NCBI GenBank assembly: GCA_021786455.1
Contig: JAJYNF010000167.1
Coordinates: forward strand, 1-5,056
Direction of reading: 5' to 3'
Length of the DNA: 5,056 nucleotides
Source of the DNA: Acidobacteriota bacterium
GTDB taxonomy: Bacteria; Acidobacteriota; Terriglobia; UBA7540
The notes below the pieces were generated by a model, which saw only the letters and a program-made list of their open reading frames with translations, had not been told where the DNA came from and searched no databases. Shown here one piece after another: positions 1 to 5,056 of the stretch. Position 1 is the first letter of the stretch; each line of letters starts with the position of its first letter. The translations under genes and the position numbers were made by a program.

Positions 1-1
1 T

Positions 2-2092
2 CTGCGAATCCAACTCAGCCTGGCTCGTCAGGCCTTCCACCGGCAAAGTTTTGACGAAGCTGAGAGAATCCTCACTTCTGCTCCCTCCCTCACTGAAGAC
101 GCCGCCGCTCGGCGGCTCCTGCTGGAATGCTACCTTGCCACGCACAAGCTGAGCGAGGCGAAAAAGATTCTCCTCGAGGTTTACCGCGGCAACTCGGGCG
201 ACTTTAGCCCGATTAGCAATTTTGCGGCATTGTGCATTGCCCGGAAGGATTATGACGGAGCGTTCGAGGCCGCTAGCCTCGTGGCACAGGACTTGGTGGA
301 GCGCAGAGATGCCGATGCGCTCATGCAGACACTGCGGAAAATTTGGGCTGAGGCTCCCCAGCATTTGCCCACGCTTGAATTGATCTACCAGATCAGCGAG
401 AAAACGGGCGATGAATTTACGATACCAGAAGTTTTGGAAGCGCTTGGCCACGCCTATGTGCAGACCGGCGAGCTTCAAAAAGCCGAGGCGGCCTATGCGA
501 AGCTGGCGGCACGCGAGCCGGAAAACGAGAACTATCGCGACCTGCTCAGGCAGGTCCTGCAAAAACAAGGTAAGGAATATGTGCCGGCGAGCGCATCGGT
601 CTTTGCCTCGGAAGCCATGGCTCTGGAGTCGCCGGTGGAGATGGGGGCTACCGCCGACGAAGCGGCGATGGTCAAGGAAGCAATCGAAAGTAGCGATGTA
701 TTTGTTCGTTATAACCTGCCCGAGAAGGCCGTGGCGGAGCTCGAAAAAGTGCTCGCGGTCTATCCGAATCAGACGGAGATTCACAAACGGATTCTCGAAG
801 CTTGCCGGAAGAACTTGCCGCATCGTTCAGCCCTGGCCGCTGACGCTTTGGCTCGGATTTACAAGGATCGAGGCGATTTCATCACTGCGCAGCACTACCA
901 GGAGATTGCACTCCAGCTTGGCGAGCACGAACCTAGCGCTGAAAGTTTTCCCTCAGCCCCCTCGACGCCGGCCGTCCCCGAGCTGCCACAGGAAATTGAC
1001 CTCTCTCAGGAATTTGGCATTAGCCCTTCGGAAACAGCGGAAGCAGAAGAGCCCAAGGAAATCCCGCTGGACCTGGTGTCGGGCACACCCGAAATCGCTG
1101 CGCCAAGCGGCCCTTTGATGGGTCCGGCTTCCCTAAATGGCGCTCCCGCGACAGAAATTTCTCAGGCATCGGGCGCTCCCTTCGAAACGGAACCGGAAGT
1201 TGCGCGCTTTAATTACCAGGACAACGAGCAGGAGATTCGTTTTTACCTAAGTCAAGGGCTTGTGGCAGAAGCGACAAAGGCCGTCGAAGAGATCAGAGAG
1301 AGATATCCAGGCCATCCCGATGTGCAGAAGCTTGCTGATCTGGTGGAAGCCTCGGCGCAACCGCGGTCGGCTCCGGCAGGGCCGGCGGCGTCCACGCCTA
1401 CCCGCCCGACGCAAGAAGAGGATTGGGAACTACCCACCTCCTTCGTGACGGAAACTTCCACGCCTAGCACGAGCCCGACGGCAGAGCAACCGCGTAAACC
1501 GTCGTTGGCCGGCGGCTCCGATTTGTTGGGTAGCCTGGCGAATGACCTTGAGGCATCTTTTGGGGAGATAGAAACTCCAGAAAAGACCGCGCCGATGGGT
1601 CCCGCTCAACCGTCCATATCTTCGGGAGCGAACGATGGGGTATCGCCGTTAAGCGACCTGCTCAGTGAACTCGGCGAGGTTGAACCCAGCCAGGCTGGCG
1701 CGGATGATCCTGAAACTCACTACAACTTGGGCGTGGCGTTCCGAGAAATGGGGTTGTTGGACGAGGCCATTGGTGAGTTCCAGAAAGTCGTCAAAGGTTC
1801 TTCCAAGGGGAATCTGCCCCCTAACTACCTCCAGGCTTGCACTTTGTTGGCGGTGAGTTTCAGAGATAAGGGGATGCCAGCGATCGCGGTCAAGTGGTAC
1901 CTTCGGGCGCTAGAAATTCCGGGCCTGGAGGAAGAAGCAACCCTTGCCTTGCTGTATGATCTCGGCGTGGCTCACGAGGAAGCGGGCGACATCAAGAAGG
2001 CTCTTGAGAAATTTACGGAAGTTTATAGTCAGAACATTGATTATCGAGACGTGGCGGAGAAAATCCGTTTGCTCCAGCAGAAAGCCTCCTGA
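2..2092 (+). CDS. Large tetratricopeptide-repeat (TPR) protein, N-terminus cut off by the window edge
   Basis: The frame is open from the first complete codon at base 2, with no stop upstream, so the gene starts outside the window; 696 residues are visible and it ends at a TGA. A TTG near base 230 could be mistaken for a start, but the frame before it reads as good helical-repeat protein. TPR-type helix pairs are visible near the N-terminal edge, at about residues 143-176 (pattern L-G-x-A-Y then A-x-x-A-Y) and in three units near 568-600, 608-642 and 649-681 (for example YNLGVAFREMGLLDEAI). Between them are long Pro/Ala/Ser/Thr/Glu-rich, probably disordered linkers, interrupted by one TPR-like unit around residues 400-450. 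TPR proteins act as protein-protein interaction scaffolds; the partner is unknown. No catalytic motif is seen in the visible part. It is probably cotranscribed with the two genes downstream. The TPR call is firm; the specific role is unassigned. Confidence 0.9.
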   Translation: MRIQLSLARQAFHRQSFDEAERILTSAPSLTEDAAARRLLLECYLATHKLSEAKKILLEVYRGNSGDFSPISNFAALCIARKDYDGAFEAASLVAQDLVERRDADALMQTLRKIWAEAPQHLPTLELIYQISEKTGDEFTIPEVLEALGHAYVQTGELQKAEAAYAKLAAREPENENYRDLLRQVLQKQGKEYVPASASVFASEAMALESPVEMGATADEAAMVKEAIESSDVFVRYNLPEKAVAELEKVLAVYPNQTEIHKRILEACRKNLPHRSALAADALARIYKDRGDFITAQHYQEIALQLGEHEPSAESFPSAPSTPAVPELPQEIDLSQEFGISPSETAEAEEPKEIPLDLVSGTPEIAAPSGPLMGPASLNGAPATEISQASGAPFETEPEVARFNYQDNEQEIRFYLSQGLVAEATKAVEEIRERYPGHPDVQKLADLVEASAQPRSAPAGPAASTPTRPTQEEDWELPTSFVTETSTPSTSPTAEQPRKPSLAGGSDLLGSLANDLEASFGEIETPEKTAPMGPAQPSISSGANDGVSPLSDLLSELGEVEPSQAGADDPETHYNLGVAFREMGLLDEAIGEFQKVVKGSSKGNLPPNYLQACTLLAVSFRDKGMPAIAVKWYLRALEIPGLEEEATLALLYDLGVAHEEAGDIKKALEKFTEVYSQNIDYRDVAEKIRLLQQKAS

Positions 2093-2109
2093 GCGACCCG
2101 TGAGGTCGC
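2093..2109 (+). promoter_or_regulatory. Intercistronic hairpin over the ribosome-binding site of the next gene
   Basis: A perfect 6-bp inverted repeat, GCGACC (2093-2098) and GGTCGC (2104-2109), with loop CGTGA, begins on the base after the TPR gene's stop codon and ends one base before the GTG start at 2111. No T-run follows, so it does not look like an intrinsic terminator. The only Shine-Dalgarno-like sequence for the GTG (GAGG, 2102-2105) lies partly in the loop and partly in the 3' arm, so folding would hide it. Ribosomes finishing the TPR gene would melt the hairpin, which would suit coupled translation. The structure is seen in the sequence; the regulatory role is inferred. Confidence 0.45.
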
Positions 2110-2110
2110 C

Positions 2111-2446
2111 GTGAGCATTCGAGAAGGGCCAACATCCACCGCGCCCCCCGGCGCTCCTGCCAACGAAGACCCACTCATGAATCGCTGGCTGGCTATCCTC
2201 TACATTCTCTTTTGTTTTGAGATGGGGGTCATGCTGTTCATGCTCCCGTGGGTGCCGGTCTGGAGCCGAAACTTCTTTGTCGGCCGGTTCGCCTGGGTTT
2301 CTGCCGTGGCCATGAATGGTTTCGTTCGTGGAGCGATATCCGGCCTCGGGCTGGCGGATGTCTTATTAGCTTTTCAAGAGATTTGGAGATTGCGCCGGTC
2401 GCTCGGCATCATTCACGCTCGCGCAGTTGCTGACGGAAAGCGATGA
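2111..2446 (+). CDS. Small two-helix inner-membrane protein of unknown function
   Basis: This 111-residue frame uses a GTG start preceded at 5-nt spacing by GAGG. An in-frame ATG at 2177 would give an 89-residue protein that begins just before the first membrane helix; its ribosome-binding site is poorer, but the skipped 22 residues are Pro/Ala-rich and may be non-coding. The hydrophobic segments are at about residues 27-49 (aromatic-rich, ending in a Leu-Pro-Trp motif) and 61-88. A basic cytoplasmic-type tail (RLRRS) follows. I recognise no named family; small proteins of this style occur in Acidobacteriota, from general memory only. The stop codon overlaps the start of the thiamine-phosphate synthase gene in an ATGA, which implies translational coupling. 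The gene is probably real because of the tight spacing on both sides and its clear membrane topology; the function is unknown. Confidence 0.75.
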   Translation: MSIREGPTSTAPPGAPANEDPLMNRWLAILYILFCFEMGVMLFMLPWVPVWSRNFFVGRFAWVSAVAMNGFVRGAISGLGLADVLLAFQEIWRLRRSLGIIHARAVADGKR

Positions 2447-3132
2447 CCGGGTCGAGTTCCAACTACCCCGCCGGCCACGCATCGAAAGGCAGAATCGAAG
2501 TGGGAAGATTTCTGATTTGCTACGTGACGGACCGCCGAGGCATCGGGCCGGAGTCAGTCGAGAAACGAATCTTCTCCGCAGTGGAGGCGGGCGTGGACTG
2601 GGTTCAGATCCGCGAAAAAGATTTGCCGACGCGCACCCTTTTGGAGCTGACCGTCTCCGCAGCCAGCCGCGCCCGGAATACGAACACACGAATCTTCGTC
2701 AACGACCGACTGGATGTGGCCCTCGCCGCCGGCGCCCACGGCGTTCACTTGGGAGGGAGCTCGATTCCTGCCAAGGCGGTGTGCTCTTCAGTGCCGCCGG
2801 GCATGCCCGTGGGTGTTTCCTGCCATTCGCGCGAGGAGGCCGTTCGCGCCGAATCCGAAGGCGCTCGCTACGTCTTCTTCGGCCCCGCCTTCGAGACTCC
2901 TTCCAAGCTCTCTTACGGCCCTCCGCTAGGCCTTGAACGTTTGGCGGAGGTGGCGGCCAGCGTCAAAATTCCTGTCCTCGCGATTGGTGGCATCACCCCC
3001 AGGCGGGTCGCAGATTGCTTGGCTCACGGCGCCGCGGGCGTCGCTGCCATCCGAATGTTTCAAGAGGATGTCTCGCTCGAAGAGCGAATCCGAGAGTTGC
3101 GGGAGATATTGCCCTACGGGGATGTTCGCTGA
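2443..3132 (+). CDS. thiE: Thiamine-phosphate synthase / TenI-family TIM-barrel protein
   Basis: The 229-residue product has the ThiE/TenI barrel. ThiE joins hydroxymethylpyrimidine diphosphate to the thiazole phosphate to make thiamine monophosphate in the cytoplasm. Visible landmarks, in order, are QIREK (R57, K59), VNDRLD (N87, D88), GVHLGGSS (100-107), GVSCH (124-128), the phosphate-loop region GPAFETPSK (147-155, K155), AIGGITP (180-186) and GAAGVAAI (196-203). The length is close to the usual 205-225 residues plus about 20 extra at the N-terminus. The ATG at 2443 overlaps the previous stop and has GGA at 5-nt spacing; a GTG at 2500 would remove the extension and is a possible alternative start. 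One oddity is that the magnesium-binding Asp of the usual HLGQ(E/D)D motif is Ser107. The stretch from 126 to 151 (HS-EEAV-AE...FG-x-x-FET) also resembles TenI, the thiazole tautomerase. The family is certain; ThiE versus TenI is not. Confidence 0.88.
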   Translation: MTGSSSNYPAGHASKGRIEVGRFLICYVTDRRGIGPESVEKRIFSAVEAGVDWVQIREKDLPTRTLLELTVSAASRARNTNTRIFVNDRLDVALAAGAHGVHLGGSSIPAKAVCSSVPPGMPVGVSCHSREEAVRAESEGARYVFFGPAFETPSKLSYGPPLGLERLAEVAASVKIPVLAIGGITPRRVADCLAHGAAGVAAIRMFQEDVSLEERIRELREILPYGDVR

Positions 3133-3136
3133 ATTT

Positions 3137-3179
3137 CGGTTTCATGCCGGGGCGGCGGCGACCTCGCGCGGCAGAACCG
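3137..3179. terminator. Candidate bidirectional hairpin between convergent genes
   Basis: The 50-base gap between the converging thiE and AI-2E genes contains nested inverted repeats: outer CGGTT (3137-3141) with AACCG (3175-3179), and inner TGCCG (3145-3149) with CGGCA (3169-3173). They are separated by a small TCA/G internal loop, with a GC-rich apical part. The symmetry would serve both strands, and the location is right for a shared terminator. There is no U-tract on either side, so it is a weak intrinsic terminator at best; it could instead be a barrier or an mRNA 3'-end protecting structure. Confidence 0.35.
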
Positions 3180-3182
3180 CCG

Positions 3183-4256
3183 TTATCGCTCTCCCATCCA
3201 CGCCCCCCAGGGCTTCAGCCTCTCCACATTATCGCAGATGGCCTTGATCGCTGCGGTAATCGGCACAGCGAGCACCAAACCGAATCCGCCCCACAGCCAC
3301 GCCCAGAACATCATGGAGATGGTTACCGTAAGAGCATTCAGTTTGACGCGATGTCCTACGAGTTTAGGCGTGAACACGTTGATAGCAAGAAAATGGACGA
3401 CCATGACCGTCACCCCAATCACCACAAACGGACTGATGGAACCGTACTCGCCCAGGGCGATCATGAGCGGCGGGAAAAGCCCGAGCGCGACGCCAATGTA
3501 AGGGATGAGGCTCAAAAGCGCGGCGAGCGGCCCCATCAACAGCGCGTATCGGAGGTGGATGAGCGAGAAAATCGGCGTCATGATAGCCGCCGAGATGAGC
3601 GCGACCAGGATGTTGCCCAGCACGTATTCCCGCACCATGTGCCCGATGCTGTGAATGACCTCCTCGGCATGATATCGGTGCTCCCGAGGGAACAGGTTCA
3701 GCGAGCTCGCCCAGATCTGATTTTTAGCCGTCAGCATGAAGAAGACGAGGAATGGAATGAACATTACGGTCACGGCAAAACTGTAAACCGAGCCGATGCC
3801 GCGCAGCAGGTAATGAGCCCACGGCGACTCCTGTTGCAGTCGGATGGTCGGTAGCCCCGGCTCCTGGGTTGCTGGCATGATGGTGGACGTGCTCTGCTGA
3901 ATTTTTCCCACTAAACGCTCGAAACTGCCCACCATCCGCTTCAAAGGCTCAGCGTAAGTCGGAAAATCACGAGCGAAGGCGATCAGTTGGTTGTAAAGCC
4001 CGTAAATCACCAAATACACCAGGGTCAATGCCAGCACCACCATGGCCAGCGATCCCAGCCACCGCGGAACGCGAACTCTCTCCAGCAGTCGGACGCCGGG
4101 CTCCAGCACAAAGGCGATGAAGATAGAACAGATGAGGGTAATGACCAATGAGCTCGCGTAGTTAATACACGCGATAACGATGGCGGCGGCGATAATTCGC
4201 AAACTGATGGAGACGCCGCGCCACACTGCCGGGTTTTCAATGCGGACATCGGGCAT
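3183..4256 (-). CDS. AI-2E family transporter (PerM/YdiK-type membrane protein)
   Basis: The 357-residue polytopic membrane protein has the AI-2E (PF01594-type) architecture. Two to three helices lie near the N-terminus (about 18-34, 36-51, 67-88). A polar segment follows (about 95-150), then a helix with the family motif PFLVFFML (168-175). A second soluble stretch precedes the conserved C-terminal block of helices from about 211 on, with LLSLIPYIG (247-255), NVFTPKLVGHRVKLN (293-307) and a Gly-rich GGFGLVLAVP (323-332). Family members have been linked to export of autoinducer-2 or to sodium/proton antiport; the substrate here cannot be told. The start chosen is the ATG at 4256, preceded by AGGACAGG 8 nt upstream. 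The frame is open as far as 4412, but that extension would overlap the divergent neighbour and adds sequence unlike the family; 357 residues fits the normal length. It stops at TAA, convergent to thiE. Confidence 0.92.
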   Translation of the reverse strand: MPDVRIENPAVWRGVSISLRIIAAAIVIACINYASSLVITLICSIFIAFVLEPGVRLLERVRVPRWLGSLAMVVLALTLVYLVIYGLYNQLIAFARDFPTYAEPLKRMVGSFERLVGKIQQSTSTIMPATQEPGLPTIRLQQESPWAHYLLRGIGSVYSFAVTVMFIPFLVFFMLTAKNQIWASSLNLFPREHRYHAEEVIHSIGHMVREYVLGNILVALISAAIMTPIFSLIHLRYALLMGPLAALLSLIPYIGVALGLFPPLMIALGEYGSISPFVVIGVTVMVVHFLAINVFTPKLVGHRVKLNALTVTISMMFWAWLWGGFGLVLAVPITAAIKAICDNVERLKPWGAWMGER

Positions 4257-4276
4257 GAGATGAGCCTGTCCTGGAG

Positions 4277-4282
4277 ATTGTA
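4277..4282 (-). promoter_or_regulatory. Possible -10 box for the AI-2E gene
   Basis: On the minus strand, TACAAT (5 of 6 to the sigma70 -10 consensus) lies 20 bases upstream of the ATG at 4256. No convincing -35 hexamer sits 16-18 bases upstream (best about 3 of 6). It is offered as a candidate only; the leader would be about 13 bases and would just include the ribosome-binding site. Confidence 0.28.
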
Positions 4283-4346
4283 GCCCCGCAAGGAGCAAAA
4301 TTCCATGGGCTGAGCGGAACGCCGCGGACGGCAAAGCCAGAGAGCC

Positions 4347-4375
4347 ATGACACGGCAGAAAAGCTGCGCTATGAT
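4347..4375 (+). promoter_or_regulatory. Sigma70-like promoter of the selenoprotein gene
   Basis: ATGACA (4347-4352, 5 of 6 to the -35 consensus) and TATGAT (4370-4375, 5 of 6 to the -10 consensus) are separated by exactly 17 bases. They lie upstream of the ATG at 4396 in the divergent intergenic region. Transcription would begin near 4381-4383, practically at the Shine-Dalgarno sequence AAGGA (4383-4387), which is 8 nt before the ATG. The leader would thus be very short, about 14 bases. The match to consensus is seen; activity is inferred. Confidence 0.55.
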
Positions 4376-4395
4376 AGCCCTCAAGGATAAGCGCC

Positions 4396-4866
4396 ATGAA
4401 CCGCAGACGCATTCTTGCCTGGACCTTGCTTGCGCTGTGCGCTAACGCCGCGGAAGCATTGCCCGGCGGCCGCCAGATTTTTCAAGAAGGAGCGAATGCG
4501 CGTCAGCTCATTTCCAGTGCTGTTGCCACGGCTTCCCGCGAAAGGAAGAACGTGGTGTTGATTTTCGGCGCCAACTGGTGACCGGACTGCCATGCGCTGG
4601 ATGCGCAGATGCATAAACCGGAGCTGGCCCGGTTGATCGCGCGCAACTTCATCGTGGTAAATATAGGTGTCGGCCGGTTTGACAAGAACATCGAATTGGC
4701 GGCGAAATATGGTGTCCCAATTCGCCTCGGCATTCCTGCGATAGCAATTCTCAGCCCGCGAGGGAAGTTGCTTTACGCGATGAGCGAGGGCCAGTTTGCG
4801 AACGCGCACGCGATGCATTATGCCGTCTTCCTTAAATTCTTCCGAAAGTGGGCACCCCAAAAGTAG
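4396..4866 (+). CDS. Exported thioredoxin-fold selenoprotein with a U-x-x-C active site (TGA at 4579-4581 read as selenocysteine)
   Basis: The frame reads 156 residues from ATG 4396 (Shine-Dalgarno AAGGA at 8 nt) to TAG 4864-4866 if the single internal TGA is decoded. Residues 1-21 form a signal peptide (Arg3-5, hydrophobic 6-16, likely cleavage after A18 or A21), so the mature protein is probably periplasmic. Cys15 does not sit in a good lipobox. A beta strand, VVLIFGAN (53-60), leads into Trp61-U62-Pro63-Asp64-Cys65-His66, the place where thioredoxin-like relatives have W-C-x-D-C. The fold continues with VVNIGVGRFDKN (87-98), GVP (106-108), the cis-proline of GIPA (Pro114), a Gly-Lys-Leu strand turn (123-125) and a C-terminal helix ending in KWAPQK. 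It probably acts as a thiol/disulfide oxidoreductase or peroxide-type reductase; the partner is unknown. A SECIS-like hairpin follows the TGA. Conventional annotation would give a 61-residue stub plus an 85-residue downstream frame from ATG 4609. The alternative is a point nonsense mutation or sequencing error (TGC to TGA). Confidence 0.85.
4579..4621 (+). promoter_or_regulatory. Bacterial SECIS-like element: in-frame UGA plus downstream stem-loop
   Basis: Directly after the UGA (4579-4581) the RNA can fold. Lower stem: CCGG 4582-4585 with CCGG 4618-4621. Next comes an internal loop (4586-4590 against 4612-4617), then the pairs C4591-G4611 and A4592-U4610. A two-base GA bulge (4608-4609) precedes the upper stem UGCGC 4593-4597 with GCGCA 4603-4607. 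The apical loop is UGGAU (4598-4602). The loop begins 17 nt after the UGA and has G in its second position, which fits what is known of bacterial SECIS elements: a short loop, a G in the first two loop positions, and about 16-37 nt spacing. SelB with Sec-tRNA would bind here. The base pairs were read by eye; no folding energy was computed. Confidence 0.72.
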
Positions 4867-4868
4867 CG

Positions 4869-4897
4869 CCAGCCAGGTTTCCGGATGAGGCGGCTGG
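4869..4897 (+). terminator. Weak candidate hairpin after the selenoprotein gene
   Basis: CCAGCC (4869-4874) can pair with GGCTGG (4892-4897) around a 17-base loop, beginning 3 bases after the TAG stop. A G-U pair (4868-4898) could extend it. The loop is large and no U-tract follows, so intrinsic termination is uncertain. The 104-base gap to the convergent gene holds nothing else that I can recognise. Confidence 0.3.
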
Positions 4898-4970
4898 TCA
4901 TTGAGGTTCCCCTATATCAAGATTTCGCAACCCCGAGTGCGCCGTCCTGGGTTAATTTGTCTTTCGGCTT

Positions 4971-5056
4971 TTACCAGTCGCGGCAGGCGTGCTGAGGGTT
5001 GGGAGAAAAGCGCGCGTTATTGTCCTGCCACCAGGTGTTCCAGTCAGCGAAGGTTG
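4971..5056 (-). CDS. C-terminal end of an unidentified protein, cut by the window edge
   Basis: On the minus strand the frame whose first full codon is 5054-5052 runs open from the right edge to a TAA at 4973-4971, giving 27 residues. They include the Trp-rich run DWNTWWQDNNARF and end in CRDW. The composition (several Trp, Asn, Asp in a W-x-x-W-W-x-x-N pattern) looks like genuine protein, unlike the other open frame on this strand. Similar Trp-rich tails are seen at the ends of some HEAT-repeat and exported proteins, but 27 residues are too few to assign a family. It would be convergent to the selenoprotein gene, with its start outside the window. Confidence 0.45.
   Translation of the reverse strand, partial: TFADWNTWWQDNNARFSPNPQHACRDW

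Noticed and set aside
230..2092. Start of the TPR gene at TTG 230
   Set aside because: The same frame is open to the left edge and the upstream 76 codons read as helical-repeat protein, so the gene begins outside the window.
3015..3854. 279-codon plus-strand open frame
   Set aside because: It overlaps the end of thiE and runs antisense to the AI-2E gene. The product is Arg/His/Asp-rich without a family pattern, typical of a shadow frame in GC-rich coding DNA.
4257..4412. N-terminal extension of the AI-2E protein to a start at 4412
   Set aside because: It would overlap the divergent gene's promoter and start and adds 52 residues unlike the family. The ATG at 4256 has a good Shine-Dalgarno sequence and gives the usual length.
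4396..4581. Plain pseudogene broken by a nonsense codon
   Set aside because: Kept as the main alternative but not preferred: the stop falls exactly on the active-site Cys codon, a SECIS-like hairpin follows, and the frame stays intact to the natural end.
4579..4581. Global reassignment of TGA to Trp or Gly (alternative genetic code)
   Set aside because: Genes ending at 2092, 2446 and 3132 use TGA as their natural stop, and no other in-frame TGA occurs in the coding regions.
4381..4860. Minus-strand 159-codon open frame opposite the selenoprotein gene
   Set aside because: It is antisense to a frame with clear thioredoxin-fold features, a signal peptide, a Shine-Dalgarno sequence and a promoter. 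Its own translation shows no family pattern.
4609..4866. Independent 85-residue gene starting at ATG 4609
   Set aside because: It is the in-frame C-terminal part of the thioredoxin-fold protein and lacks the active site and first strand. No Shine-Dalgarno sequence precedes it. Read-through of the TGA explains it better.

Overview
The window looks like ordinary chromosomal DNA of a moderately GC-rich Gram-negative-type bacterium. The style of the genes (a long TPR protein with Pro/Ala/Ser/Glu-rich linkers, a small two-helix membrane protein, an exported thioredoxin-like protein of the 'GANWCPDC' kind) suggests Acidobacteriota. That assignment is an inference from protein style, not from a marker gene. 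No mobile element, CRISPR array, tRNA or rRNA was seen.

Layout. A left-truncated tetratricopeptide-repeat (TPR) gene (2-2092, +) is followed 18 bases later by a small membrane protein gene (2111-2446, +). This overlaps by 4 bases (ATGA) a thiamine-phosphate synthase/TenI-family gene (2443-3132, +). The three probably form one transcription unit. Convergent to it is an AI-2E-family membrane protein gene (3183-4256, -), with a candidate bidirectional hairpin between the two. A 139-base divergent intergenic region carries a good sigma70-like promoter for the next gene (4396-4866, +). The right edge holds the probable C-terminal end of an unidentified minus-strand gene (4971-5056).

The main result is the gene at 4396-4866. 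A conventional reading splits it into two short frames around an in-frame TGA at 4579-4581. Read through, it gives one coherent 156-residue exported thioredoxin-fold protein. The TGA falls exactly on the first cysteine of the CxxC active site (Trp-TGA-Pro-Asp-Cys). A stem-loop with the placement and apical G of a bacterial SECIS element starts directly after the TGA. Three other genes in the window stop at TGA, so TGA is not globally reassigned. I therefore read it as a selenoprotein with a U-x-x-C redox motif, missed or broken by standard annotation. A nonsense mutation or sequencing error in a Cys-containing version remains the main alternative.

Functionally, the left operon joins a protein-interaction scaffold, an unknown membrane protein and a thiamine pathway enzyme, with no obvious common process. 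The AI-2E protein and the selenoprotein are divergently transcribed. Nothing in the sequence shows that they work together.
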